64,000 nt of DNA from Metopolophium dirhodum (lineage: Eukaryota; Arthropoda; Insecta; Hemiptera; Aphididae): assembly GCF_019925205.1 (NCBI RefSeq), contig NC_083562.1, forward strand, positions 4,464,001 to 4,528,000. Direction: 5' to 3'. The notes under the pieces were generated by a model, which was not told the DNA's origin, ran no database searches, and saw nothing but the letters and a program-made list of their open reading frames with translations. This document shows, piece by piece, positions 1 through 10,999 of this stretch. The position numbers and the translations under genes were made by a program. Position 1 is the first letter of the stretch. Every line of letters begins with the position of its first letter.

Positions 1-284
1 TACTTGCATTGAATATATGTTCCTATTTAGGAACTGTTGTACGTACATTCTACCTAGTATTCGTTTTTGTAGAAAATTCTTCTACCCACTTTCCAATATT
101 GTGTATATTATTAAAATAGTAGTTTAAAAAACAATAGTTATTGAGCAATTTTTTACAATAGTATTTTTAAAAGAGAAAGTCATATCCTCAGAATTAATAG
201 AACGATTCATTTTGAAATTAATGTATGGAACACTCAATTACACAATGCACTGTATGTACATGGACTATGAAGAAAATACACCAT

Positions 285-472
285 GGGCCGTATTCATAGT
301 CGATGCTTTAGAATAAGTATTGCTTTATGACTCAAATGAGATTCATTAATGAAACTTTGGCCTAAGAAACGAAATAGTATTACTTAAGCTTTTAGTTACT
401 ATCACAAATTTTTTATTTTTTAATTACCAAAATTATCTTAAGCAATACTTATTCTTATGCAAATGCGGCCCC
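285..472. mobile_element. Short inverted-repeat element (MITE)
   Basis: A 188-bp element bounded by imperfect inverted repeats of about 40 bp. The left end reads GGGCCGTATTCATAGTCGAT and the right end is its degraded inverse, finishing in GCGGCCCC. Both arms share the inner core AGAATAAGTATTGCTT. The paralogous segment at about 20310-20357 keeps a more complete right arm (AAGCATCGACGATGAATGCGGCCCC region) but has lost the left arm, which supports the terminal-repeat reading. No coding capacity. Superfamily not determined. Confidence 0.6.
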
Positions 473-2760
473 ATGTCACTATACTAATTTAATTATTATC
501 ACACATTAGATATTAACAAAAGTAAGGTTTCTACAAAATACCTTACGAAGTTGCTAAAAATAGATATGTAAAAAATGATTTTTTTGATAACTTAAAAAAA
601 AAGTTAGGTATTATATTTGATACTTTAGATATCCTTGATGACCTCATTAATATTTTAGTTCATTATTAATTACTTTAGTACTACCCCAAGTAGCAATAAA
701 ATATTTTTTAAATGTTTAAAAAAATGTTAGAAAAAGGTACTGTAAAGTTACTATAGTACTGTTTGAACGTGCAGGTCATAAAAAATATCATACTATTTGT
801 AAACTATCATATTATGGGTATGAAATAAATGCTTAGGTATATCCAAAACTTTGTTTAATTTGTATTTGACTATGAGAGTAACATTAAGTTATGATACTTA
901 TTCAGTCCACTTTATTTAGTCAACATTCTGCCAGACTGAATTTTTAAAAAGGTGGTCAAGTGGGTGTCGCTTTGCTGTGCAGTAGGTTACAAGTGGGTCA
1001 CTGTAATGGATGGTGTTAAATTAGAATTCAATGATATAATAAAAATTGAGTAAATTGAATAAGAAAAACGGATCTGAGCTAAGACGTTCAATCCGTCTAT
1101 GCTAATACTAAGTATATTGAATGATATTTTTGTGAATTAAGTAACTTTTCAATCTTTAGTTACCTATAACAATTTGAATTACAATAATTGATAAATTTCG
1201 AGATTTTGTTAAATTTTATCCGAATTTGAATTTAAAATATCTGTAAAAAATAACTGTGTTAATAATTTTTTTTTAGATTTTTTGTTTACCTAGGTATTAA
1301 ACCTAATAGAGTAATGGAATATAATAAAAGAGTTAGTGATGAAAATAATATTAAAACAATAGTGGATACATTCGTTAAAGAAGAAATGGATAAAAAAAAT
1401 CATAACTATCAAACTACAAAGTTTGGTGGTTCATCTTATGAAAATGTATTAAAATTTAAAAGCAGATTAGAAAAAAATACTTCTGAAGGCCAATTTATAA
1501 GTAATTAGGTATCTTCTTAATTAACTGCAACATACTTATTGTTTAATGATTTACAAATTTCATTAAATTATATCATATTATAGGTCGACCTGATTTAACA
1601 GAACACAATAACCAAAAAAAGAAACCAAGAAATTTATTTAAAAATGTAACTGATTGTATACCAAACGCAAAATCTTAATAAACTGTCAAAAGTGTATATT
1701 ATTGTTATTATTTTTTGCAACTCTCCATTCTTCCCTCATTCTAAGTTCACAATAACATCATCAAATATACTTGGTAATATCATAGGCTGACTGACCGTTT
1801 TCGCTCAGAATCGTTTTTCTTATACAATGATGATATTATATCATTGAATTCAAATTTAACACCATCCGTTATAGTATCCTACTTGTAACCTACTCTACAG
1901 CAGAGCGACAAAGTGCTTGGATTTTCTTCAACATTATCTTTTCTGATAGGAAAGTGAATCTAGTTGGTACTTTGGAGGGTCAAAAGTAAAAACTTCCCAG
2001 TAGTTTTCAAAAGCGACGTGAAAAGTAAATTAAAAATTAAGAAAAAACGGGAATTTTTACGGAAAATCTGTTTTTGAGAAAATCGATTTTAGTTTTTGGT
2101 GCAACTCTAAAACAAATTATCATCGGTACATGAAATTTTGACTGAATGTTTATATAAGCATTTTCTATACACCATAACATTTTCCGAATATTTTGAATTA
2201 TTTTAAGCTGTTTACGGACATTATCAGTTTCCACTTTTTTTAGTTCTTTTTTCTATAAGTAATTATACAATTTTATTTATTGTTTAAAACAGCTTGAAAA
2301 TTTAATAGAAGGCTCCTAGGTTATTGTTTCAAAGGCAGATGAAAAAAATTAAAAATCCTTGGTCACAGTTTTTATTTATAAGCATTTAAAGTTCAAATTT
2401 TGACAAAATACGGAAAAATCACGAAAATTAGCAAATTATTTTGAGTTGAGAATACATAAAAATTTTTCTTTTTAAATCTAAGATTTGAAAATGTAATACA
2501 AGGTTATCTATAAGTTTGTCTACCTTTATCAAAAAAAAAATGTTTACAAGAAAGTAAAATTAATTTTTATGAGCGTTTGAAATTCATATTTTTACAACAT
2601 TTGATATTCACTCGATATCTCATGTAACGATTTTCTTATTTTGTTGTAATTAAAAAACGTTATGACTGTAGATACTTAAAAATTTCACTGAATATTTGTA
2701 TTAGCATTTTCTATACACGATAAAATTTTGAAAATAATTTGATTCTTTTTGAGCTATTTA
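388..2760 (+). repeat. Direct duplicate A1 (partner 20270-22430), decayed MULE-type repeat
   Basis: About 2.3 kb matching 20270-22430 base for base over long stretches, with small indels. It contains an inverted pair of about 120 bp arms (951-1085 and 1796-1911; motifs GTCGCTTTGCTGTGCAGTAG, CACTGTAATGGATGG, GAAAAACGG.TCTGAGC) that enclose two exons of a MULE transposase C-terminus. After the right arm comes an AT-rich tail with internal repeats (the CTATACAC...TTTACGGACATT block occurs near 2160-2225 and again near 2710-2768). Relative to A2 it carries about 335 extra bases near 1990-2325 and lacks about 70 bases near 1905. Long terminal inverted repeats are a known MULE trait; assignment to that superfamily comes from the enclosed coding tail. 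Confidence 0.7.
1294..1678 (+). pseudogene. MULE transposase C-terminal fragment, two exons
   Basis: Exon 1294-1500 follows a polypyrimidine tract ending in TAG and is open from its first complete codon (IKPNRVMEY...). It ends at a GTAATT donor, and exon 1584-1678 begins after ATTATAG. The join is in phase and reads on to ...KKKPRNL...IPNAKS-stop, with AATAAA at 1677-1682 overlapping the stop. The GRP/KKKPRNL/NAKS ending is the same one that closes the MULE pseudogene at 18362-20150, so I read this as the 3' end of a related transposase. The N-terminal and catalytic parts are absent here. The lone 64-codon ATG ORF at 1314 is therefore just an internal piece. In the second copy (21179-21600) this exon pair is broken. 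Confidence 0.6.
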
Positions 2761-2789
2761 CGGACATTTAAACAACCTCGAGTGCCATA

Positions 2790-3235
2790 TCAGGGGTTAG
2801 ACACTGTGTGTTATCACAGAATAACCAGAAGGAGCACCTTTTGAGTTTAACATGGTTTCTTATGTGGCACAGATTTGCAACACTTGTTGGAATATCAGTG
2901 TTGCCGGTAGAAAGATAATTCCCATTATTCTTTGTTTCTTGCGAGACTGTTATTCCGAACAGAAGCAACTAACTTTATCCTAACGAACTTGTAAGTTGCA
3001 AACATGAACTAAGATAGTACTATTAAGTTTACTATATAGTAACTATCTTAGTTCATGGTTGCAAAGTAAATTTTCAACTTGCAAATGCATGTAAACATTA
3101 GCAAATCAGAGTGACCAGACAGAATGAATTTTACATTTTTGTTATATTCATGGGTCCACTGATATTCCAACAAATTCATCAGATTTTTGAGTGCTCCTTC
3201 TGGTTATTCTGTGGTGTTATCAGGGCCCGGACACT
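2790..3235. mobile_element. Inverted-repeat element with internal hairpin
   Basis: A perfect 23-bp inverted pair sits at 2815-2837 and 3191-3213 (core AATAACCAGAAGGAGCAC). Similar but imperfect sequence extends outward on both sides (CAGGGGTTAGACACTG on the left; CAGGGCCCGGACACTG on the right, the latter in direct rather than inverted orientation). Inside, 3002-3055 forms a second hairpin whose arms share CATGAACTAAGATAGT. The short ORF on the minus strand across the left arm is not convincing. The mixture of direct and inverted ends suggests nested insertions, so exact boundaries are uncertain. Confidence 0.5.
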
Positions 3236-3286
3236 GATAAAAATTAACACGGTAAATATACCCAATACTCAAAAACGCTAACCTAA

Positions 3287-5243
3287 CCATGTTGGCGTTG
3301 GTCAATCAGTGTTACCATACCAGAAAAACAAAATGTTTATTACAATATTTTTCCAAAAATCTATAGATCCAATTAGATTTATTCAAATAATTTGCTAGGT
3401 ACTTGCTTAAAATTTTTAATTTTAGCAATCGTAAAAGATTAGTATGGATCAAATACACAGTTAAGGAAGGATAATGTACTGAAATACATGGTGGAAAAAA
3501 TACAAATTTTATTTTATTATATCAAATATATATTTTATGTATAAGCTTAAATGCAGCTGATGTAGTTTTGAAAGCTAATAGCACACGAGTGTTTGAAGGC
3601 AGGCTTGAATAGTGGAGAGAGATATCATATGAATATGGGTTAAAAATTAGAGAATATATTGAGAAGGCATGAAGAATTAATGAAAGTCAAGACAGGTAAC
3701 TCAAATTTGAAGGAAAAAGATAAAGAGGATTGGTTATTACAGGAATATGATGGTATATTGAGCAAAACAAATAGTAGTTGACCCTACTTGCGTGGAATAA
3801 AGGCGAAGCTGGAGAAGCAGAAACAGCAGTGAAATATTTCTGAAAAATAAAACATAAATTAATATACTAGCCATATTAAAATAATTAAATGATACTAATG
3901 AGATCACTTCACTGCCAGTGATGGGCAGTGCCTTAGATAGATTTCTATCTTGTATATTTTGACATAGTTAATTGTAATTTGTATCTTTATACTATTTTCA
4001 GGTATTTAGGATCCTGGTGTCTAAAGTGCCTGTAAAATTATAACAATAAATAAGTCATTATTTTTAAAATATTAGACAACATGTAATCTCAAATTAGACT
4101 AAGACATTTTTTAATTATAATTATAATTACCAAATTGAACAAATAAAAAAAAAATAAAAAAAAACAACAATAATAAATATTAAATACTAATTAAACAATA
4201 TTTTTCTAGAATATGATGAATTTTACATTATGTCATCATGTTATCATTAATTATAAATGAATCTCTACATAAATCACATTAACTTACCAGGTGAACCAGG
4301 TAATGGAAGAGCCAATACCTCATTGCTACTATACGTTTCAGTATTATATTTACCCTTATCATCAATCATTTTTAGTGGACTATTTGAGCCACAAGACACA
4401 TCTTTAGTTAAAGTGGTACAGATTCCAACTTTGTTACTAGATGATAACTCCAAAGATGTACTTACATCACAACCTTCTCTTTCATCTGAATATAAATAAA
4501 AAATAAAAGGCGATTAGAAAATTGCTGCTGCTAAATGTCATATTAGTTCTTACGTACCTGTAAATAATGTAGGTATAGCATCTGGTTTTAACCTGTTCTC
4601 CAAAAAATTTAGAAATATATTTTTTTTTAAATGTTTTCCACATAATTTAATATTTTTTTGATGTAGAATGTCAGCTGGCCGTTGACATCGCTCTAACCAA
4701 ATTTTACATCTAAAAGTGTAATAATAAAATAGTTTATTTATACTAAAAAACACAATTGACTTGGTTCTTGTTACATATTGTAGGTGCACTGCATAGTTTA
4801 CTAGACTTAAAACATTTGGTATATTGTGCAATTGTGTAATATTATATTATATATTTAACAAGTACCATTGAATTGTTTGATAATTAACAGCATTATAAAT
4901 TATAATATAAAATACTTACCGAGCAGGATCTTTGGGAAAAGATAAAAACTAACAGATTCTTTTTGAATTTTCAGTTCTCCGCACGATTTCACAATGCATT
5001 TAAATGAATAACTACTCTTTCGGCTCGACATTGTTATATTATGTAGATATATAACAAAATGTACAATATTATTCACAAAGGCACAGACCACAAGAGAACA
5101 GTTAAAAGGCAGTACACACTAAAAATAAAAAACGTGTAACAAATGCTCTTGCTAAGTAGTTTTAATGACCTTAAATCATGAATTATGATACAAGTTGTTT
5201 ACCTAATAACACTAAATTGATAAAGTAGCCAACGCCAACATGG
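3287..5243. mobile_element. Candidate THAP-carrying (P-element-like) transposon remnant
   Basis: A perfect 15-bp inverted pair, CCATGTTGGCGTTGG at 3287-3301 and its inverse at 5229-5243, encloses the THAP gene. Similarity continues inward (TCAATCAGTGTTA versus the inverse of TAACACTAAATTGA) and weakly outward (AAAAACG, GGACACT). P elements are known to have short terminal inverted repeats and a transposase with an N-terminal THAP domain. The interior is under 2 kb, too short for a whole P transposase plus introns, so this would be an internally deleted copy. No 8-bp target duplication is visible, which weakens the case. The stretch 3302-4287 holds no exon that I can join to the gene. Confidence 0.4.
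4288..5031 (-). pseudogene. THAP-domain protein gene, 5' exons, apparent frame break
   Basis: Three minus-strand exons: 4920-5031 (ATG at 5031, donor GTAAGT), 4558-4709 (acceptor TTTTAG, donor GTACGT) and 4288-4485 (acceptor TTCAG, donor GTAAGT). Together they encode a C2CH THAP zinc-binding module: Cys-X4-Cys at residues 12-17 (CIVKSC), an FPK motif, an invariant-type Trp (CKIWLERC), Cys-X2-His (LCGKH) and the closing PDAIPTLF, equivalent to the family's AVPTIF box. Exons 2 and 3 are in phase with each other, and exon 3 is open throughout with a Ser/Thr-rich sequence. Exon 1, however, ends one base out of phase with exon 2. The shift maps to the short A run after the FPK codons, so either one base is missing (assembly or mutation) or the gene is dead. 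THAP domains bind DNA; the C-terminal effector part was not found downstream. The inverted repeats around it suggest a transposon origin. Confidence 0.65.
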
Positions 5244-5398
5244 CCGTCACGTTTTTGTTTACATTTAAAGTGTCCCTTCTGATTTAATCTATTCTGTGGT
5301 GTTATGGCCAAATCAGGTGATTGTGGCTTTGAAGACGGTTTCCAGGGGGCGTGGTATACTTTATCAATTAAATATTTCATATCAATATTATAAATTAC
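5044..5398. other. AT-rich flank upstream of the THAP gene
   Basis: It contains the right inverted repeat of the THAP-enclosing element (5229-5243) and, near 5275-5300, a CCTTCTG...ATTCTGTGGTGTTAT stretch related to the ends of the element at 2790-3235. The overlapping small ORFs on both strands look spurious. No convincing TATA box or tRNA. Confidence 0.4.
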
Positions 5399-8353
5399 TA
5401 GCTCTAAGTGAAACTCTGGGAGAGTTGGACTCGCTGAGAGTGGGTACCAATTTTGGAGACAATGTCGTTGGAATTATAAAAGTCACAACGGCTGTAGGAC
5501 GAAAGTTTAGGATTTGTGATAAGGATTAGTGATATGGATTGGAGATGAGGCTTGGCGCTTTGGCGGGAATATTTAAAAGTTTGAGCGTCTAACAATCCGT
5601 CACGAACGTTGTAAATGGATAGTCTATATACGATCTCCTGGATCATCTCCCGTTTCTCCGCTGATTTTGGTTGTTAAAATTGTTAAAAAGTGTAGAGTCG
5701 ATAGGTTTATATTTTGATTGTCTAGCTATCAGTCATAAAATCACATAGGTAGGCGATCCGACTGCGTCGGATCGCAGACTATATGCGAAGCGTGTGTCAC
5801 CAGGTATGCAATCCACCTGCGGTGGCGTTAGTGGCGTAGATAGGTGAATAATCGAAAAAATAGTTGTACCCCTTGACCGTGTTAGTTGTAAGTGAGTACC
5901 GATTTTGGAGACACATTCGAATTATAAATGTAGCACTTATACATATAGAAGGTGATAAGAATTTCTGATATGGCCTGGCTCTTTGGCGGTCTCGTTTCGA
6001 AGGTGGGAACGTTTGAAAGTCGAGATTCAGTGTCTAGAAATCTCCCATGTCCCATGAAAACCGGCAATTCAATGATGATACTATCCCCCAGTGTATGTCC
6101 GGTGCTTTTTTTGTACGTGTAAGAAAATGTTAATTCGAAAACCTGCATGTTAGAGTGTCCAGCAAATCAGTCATTATCCATCTAAGACAAAACAAAAATA
6201 AGCAATCCACCTGCGGCGGATAGAGTGGTATGTGCCGTCGCATGTCCGGTGCTCTTTCTTATGTAAAAAGTGTAAAGTCAAAACCCGAGTTGGATTGTCT
6301 AGCAAGTCAGTCATCTCAAGTCAAAATCGATTAACATCAAATTAGCCACCTAGGTAGGCAATCCGAATTCGTCGGATCGCGGACAATGTGCTACAGCATA
6401 TCAAGTAGGCAATCCACCTGCGGTGGATTGCAGACCCGACGTTGGGCGGCTATAAGTGAAAACCCTATCACACAACATACGAAATAATTTACGAAAAATA
6501 CAAACTAATATAATATATTGTACCTATTTATTATAATTCATAAAAAAAATAACATATAGATACATAATATTATACTAACCAATACAATACATATAAACAT
6601 GTACCTGTAATGTATATATATTATATAATTATATCAAAAAAAAAATGCAAAAACCTGCATGTTTAAGTGTTAAGCAAGTCAGTCAGCACCGTCTAAGACG
6701 AAACCAAAATGAGCAATCCGTCTACGGCGGATTGAATGGTAGGTATGTGCCGTCGCATGTCCGGTACTTTTTTCTTATGTAAAAAGTGTAAAGTCGAAAA
6801 CCATGTTGGAGTGTCTAGAAAGTCAGTCATATTAAGTCAAAATCTATTAACTTTAAAGTTCGTCAGCTAGGTAGGCTATCCGACTTAGTCGGATAGCGAA
6901 CAATGTGCTGCAGAAAATAAGTCTAGTATGTATAGTTTGACGCGGCTACGACGGTGGTGGCGGGTGATCTGGTCGTTGGTTGGTTGGTTATAACTTATAA
7001 CAAACACAATTTAGGTGATTTAGGTTTGCGTTTATTGTTTTTTTTTCCCCGTGCGGGATACACGTATATGTATATGTATATAAAAAAAAAAAATAAAAAA
7101 AAAAGAAACAACGGACGGACGGTCTATATAAAATATATATACTATAAATCGGTGGTCGTGGTACGTGCGCACGGCGCGTGGAAGGCTATCAAAAAACGGG
7201 TGTTTTTCAACTGGCTAGTTTACGACGGCCAGTACTCGTTCTACGCGACTCGCCTTCCCGTCCCACGTGTCTTTGTGGCGTGGTGGGGGAGTTGGCGTTG
7301 TCGCGCTGTAGCCCGTAGTGGTGGTTGACGAAAAGTGTAGACTGGTCGCTGCGGTACCTGTACTTTGTACTGGTGGCCGCTGCGTACCGCGTCAAGTTGC
7401 TATAAGTGAAGAGAAAAAATAGTATTTTCCAAAAACCCAATCACACAACATTCGAAATAACTTAGGAAAAATAAAACAAATTAGAATGATATAATAACAA
7501 TGACAATTTAAAGAAAATAATAACCTATCGATCCACAGTTTGTGATGCAAATCACGGTCAAAACTTCAACAATTAAGCTGTGTGTACGGAGCGACGTAAA
7601 CCAATATATTCGATATACATCAATGTAATCGTATGTAATTCTATGTATCATAATTCTACACGCTGTTTAAACTTTAATTGTATTTTATTCACTTATCTGA
7701 CCGTTATTATGTATCATGTATGCTTGAACAATACATTTATTTGTGTTTAATAATACATTTAATTGTGTTTACGTTAAGCAATATACCAGCTACGACCAAA
7801 CAATAAGTCTACAATCACATAATGCAATATTTATTGAATCAAAAACAAAACAAAAAAAACAGTATATATTAATTGTAAACTTGTGCGTTGGAACGAACAC
7901 CGACTGACATTTCGTGAACGCGAATTTTTAAGTGTATAAACCGAATTTGCGTACAAACAGCATATTCACGGGGTTCAAAAGAAATAAACTTAACAAATAG
8001 AGCACAAACGGCAATTGAAAAGACGAAACGAAAAGCAATAATAACAACCTACGCTGGCGTCGATTGCGATGGCTATATGGACCGATATCGCGTACAAACC
8101 ACGCGGCTTTTAAAACAAATGAACTATATGTGAAAATGTCTAAAAGTCGAAAAACAGCGTAAAAAGCGTAATATTTTTCAAAAATGTTTAAAAACCAACC
8201 GCTGCCGCCGCGGCGAAGGTACGCGATTGGTCGCGCTATAGGGAATCGACTGGATGGGTCCGGCGGACTGGGGAAACGGAGCGGTGTTTAATTTTTTCTT
8301 CCATGAATTCCCTATAGATCAGCTGTTTTTCTTGTGATTTTATAGTATTAGAC
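5399..8353. repeat. Tandem duplication, unit 1
   Basis: Starts at CTAGCTCTAAGTGAAACTC and ends just before the same word recurs at 8354. It matches unit 2 closely from start to end. Relative to unit 2 it has about 460 extra bases at 6938-7398 (a GC-richer insert with ACGGTGGTGGCGGG and GGTTGGTTGGTT) and lacks about 250 bases that unit 2 holds at about 9950-10200. Within the unit, modules of the form 'GTCTAGCAAGTCAGTCAT ... palindrome ... GCATGTCCGGTGCT ... AAAAAGTGTAAAGTC' recur several times, so the unit is itself made of diverged sub-repeats. No intact gene seen. Confidence 0.75.
5753..6897. repeat. Family of short palindromes in unit 1
   Basis: Seven related hairpins, mostly 23 nt: 5753-5775 (arms GCGATCCGAC/GTCGGATCGC), 5808-5825 (right arm cut), 6202-6223, 6358-6380, 6409-6431 (GCAATCCACC/GGTGGATTGC), 6713-6734 and 6875-6897 (GCTATCCGACT/AGTCGGATAGC). 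Arm bases differ between members, yet in three of them both arms change together so that pairing is perfect. Most loops are TGC or nearly so. Flanking words (GTAGGC before; GCGGACAATGTGCT or GCAGAC after) recur. Confidence 0.7.
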
Positions 8354-10084
8354 TAGCTCTAAGTGAAACTCTGGGAAAGTTGAACTCGCTGAGAGTGGGT
8401 ACCAATTTTGGAATATAAAATTCGCAAAGGCTGTAAGACGAAAGTTTAGGATTTGTGATAAGGATTAGTGATATGGATTGGAGATAAGGCTTGGCGCTTT
8501 GGCGGGAATGTTTAAAAGTTTGAGCGTCCAGCAATCCGTCACGAACGTTGTAAATGGATAGGCTGGATACGATCTACAGGATCATCTCCCGTTTCTCCGC
8601 TGCTTTTGGTTGTTAAAATTGTTAAAAAGTGTAGAGTCGATAGGTTTATCAATGTCTAGCTATCAGTCATAAAATCACATAGGTAGGCGATCCGTCTGCG
8701 TCGGATCGCGGACTATATGCGAAGCGTATATCACCAGGTATGCAATCCACCTGCGGTGGATTGCGGACCCCGTTAGTTGCGTAGATAGGTGAATAATCGA
8801 AAAAATAGTTGGACCCCTTGACCGTGTTAGTTGTAAGTAAGTACCGATTTTGGAGACACATTCGAATTATAAATGTCACACTTACACATTAGAAGGTGAT
8901 AAGAATTTCTGATATAGCCTGGCTCTTTGGCGGTCTCGTTTCGAAGGTGGGAACGTTTGAAAGTCAAGATTCAGTGTCTAGAAATCTCCCATGACCCATG
9001 AAAACCGGCAATTCAATGATGATACTACCCCCCAGCGTATGCCCGGTGCTTTTTTTGTACGTGTAAGAAAATGTTAATTCGAAAATCTGCATGTTAGAGT
9101 GTCCAGCAAATCAGTCATTACCCATCTAAGACAAAACAAAAATAAGCAATCCACCTGCGGCGGATAGAGTGGTATGTGCCGTCGCATGTCCGGTGCTCTT
9201 TCTTATATAAAAAGTGTAAAGTCAAAACCCGAGTTGGATTGTCTAGCAAGTCAGTCATCTCAAGTCAAAATCGATTAACATCCAATTAGCCACCTAGGTA
9301 GGCAATCCGAATTCGTCGGATCGCGGACAATGTGCTACAGCATATCAAGTAGGCAATCCACCTGCGGTGGATTGCAGACCTGACGTTGGGCGGCTATAAG
9401 TGAAAACCCTATCATACAACTTACGAAATAATTTAGGAAAAATACAAACTATAACTATAATATATTGTACCTATTTATTATAATTCATAAAAAAAATAAC
9501 ATATAGATAAATAATATTATATTAACCAATACAATAGATATAAACATGTACCTGTAATGTATATATAATTATATCAAAAAAAAAAAAAAAAACCTGCATG
9601 TTTAAGTGTTAAGGAAGTCAGTCAGCACCGTCTAAGACGAAACCAAAATGAGCAATCCGTCATGTATGTGCCGTCGCATGTCCGGTACTTTTTCTTATGT
9701 AAAAAGTGTAAAGTCGAAAACCGTGTTGGAGTGTCTAGAAAGTCAGTCATATCAAGTCAAAATCTATTAACTTTAAAGTTCGTCAGCTAGGTAGGCTATC
9801 CGACTTAGTCGATAGCGAACAATGTGCTGCAGAAAATAAGTCTAGTATGTATAGCTGCTATAAGTGAAGAGAAAAAATAGTATTTTCCAAAAACCCAATC
9901 ACACAACATTCGAAATAACTTACGAAAAATAAAGACAATTTAAAGAAAATAATATGTGTTAAATTCCTAATAATTTAAATAACGAATAGGTACATAATAT
10001 ATAATATACAGTCATATAATGTAAAATTAACATGTATATTATTATATTATTTATGAAATATAACGTGAAAAAAATGCAAAAAAG

Positions 10085-10225
10085 TCAATATACGGGCGGC
10101 CGTGTCTGTGAATACACGGTACAGTCGTTGCCGCCCGAACAGAGCTACCACGGTTTCGAACCCGGACCTACCTATCAACCTACGTTTGGGGCACCTACGC
10201 CTAACCTATCGAGCCACAGTTTGTG
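10085..10225 (-). mobile_element. tRNA-like SINE head
   Basis: Read on the minus strand this has an A-box-like TGGCTCGATAGGTTAGGCG and, 40-odd bases on, a B-box-like GGGTTCGAAACC inside a T-arm palindrome. That is the internal RNA polymerase III promoter layout of a tRNA or a tRNA-derived SINE. The intervening part does not fold as a standard anticodon arm by eye, so a functional tRNA is unlikely. The matching place in unit 1 (about 7520) lacks most of it. Confidence 0.4.
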
Positions 10226-10550
10226 ATGCGAATCATGGTCAAAACTTCAACAATTAAGCTGTGTGTCTACGGAGCGACGTAAACCAATATATTCGATATA
10301 CGTCGATGTAATCGTATATAATTCTATGTATCATAATTCTACACACTGTTTAAACTTTAATTGTATTTTATTCACTTATCTGACCGTTATTATGTATGCT
10401 TGAATAATACATTTATTTAATTGTGTTTACGTTAAGCAATATACCAGCTACGTTATTAAGGACTAAACAATACGTCTACAATCACATAATGCAATATTTA
10501 TTGAATAAAAAACAAAACAAAAAAAAACAGTATATATTAATTGTGCACTT

Positions 10551-10808
10551 GTGCGTTGGAACGAAGACCGACTGACATTTCGTGAACGCGAATTTTTAAG
10601 TGTACAAACCGCGTATTCACGGGGTTCAAAAGAAATAAACTTAACAAATAGAGCACAAACGGCAATTGAAAAGACGAAACGAAAAGCGATAATAACGACC
10701 TACGCTGGCGTCGATTGCGATGGCTATGGACCGATATCGCGTACAAACCACGAGGCTTTTAAAACAAACGAACTATATGTGAAAATGTCTAAAAGTCGAA
10801 AAACGTAA
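10551..10808 (+). other. 85-codon ORF in unit 2, status unclear
   Basis: Open from ATG with a mixed, non-repetitive composition (RLTFREREFLSV..., ending in ...MSKSRKT). Its counterpart in unit 1 (about 7880-8160) is interrupted by stops and indels, so either the ORF is a relic that has decayed in one copy or it is fortuitous. No domain recognised. A GC-richer stretch (CCGCCGCCGC...GGTACGCGATTGGTCGCGC) follows it in both units, which might mark an old promoter or exon. Confidence 0.25.
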
Positions 10809-10999
10809 AAAGCGTAACATTTTTCGAAAACGTTTAAAAACCGACCGCCGCCGCCGCTGCGAAGGTACGCGATTGGTCGCGCTATAGGGAATCGACGGGA
10901 TCGGTCCGGCGGACTGGGGAAACGGAGCGGTGTTTAATTTATTCCACCATGAATTCCCTATAGATCAGCTGTTTTTCTTGTGATTTTATAGTATTAGAT

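Larger units (their letters stand above)
8354..10996. repeat. Tandem duplication, unit 2
   Basis: Second copy of the 5399-8353 unit, ending at ATAGTATTAGA, the word that also closes unit 1. Palindromes are found at 8687-8709, 8742-8764 (intact here, cut in unit 1), 9146-9167, 9302-9324, 9353-9375 and 9795-9816 (one base lost from an arm); the member equivalent to 6713 is truncated near 9652. Unit 2 lacks the 6938-7398 insert of unit 1 and carries a tRNA-like segment at about 10085-10225 that unit 1 lacks. Confidence 0.75.

Noticed and set aside
5753..9816. CRISPR-like array
   Set aside because: Palindromes are irregularly spaced, vary in sequence, and lie in eukaryotic DNA; no repeat-spacer regularity.
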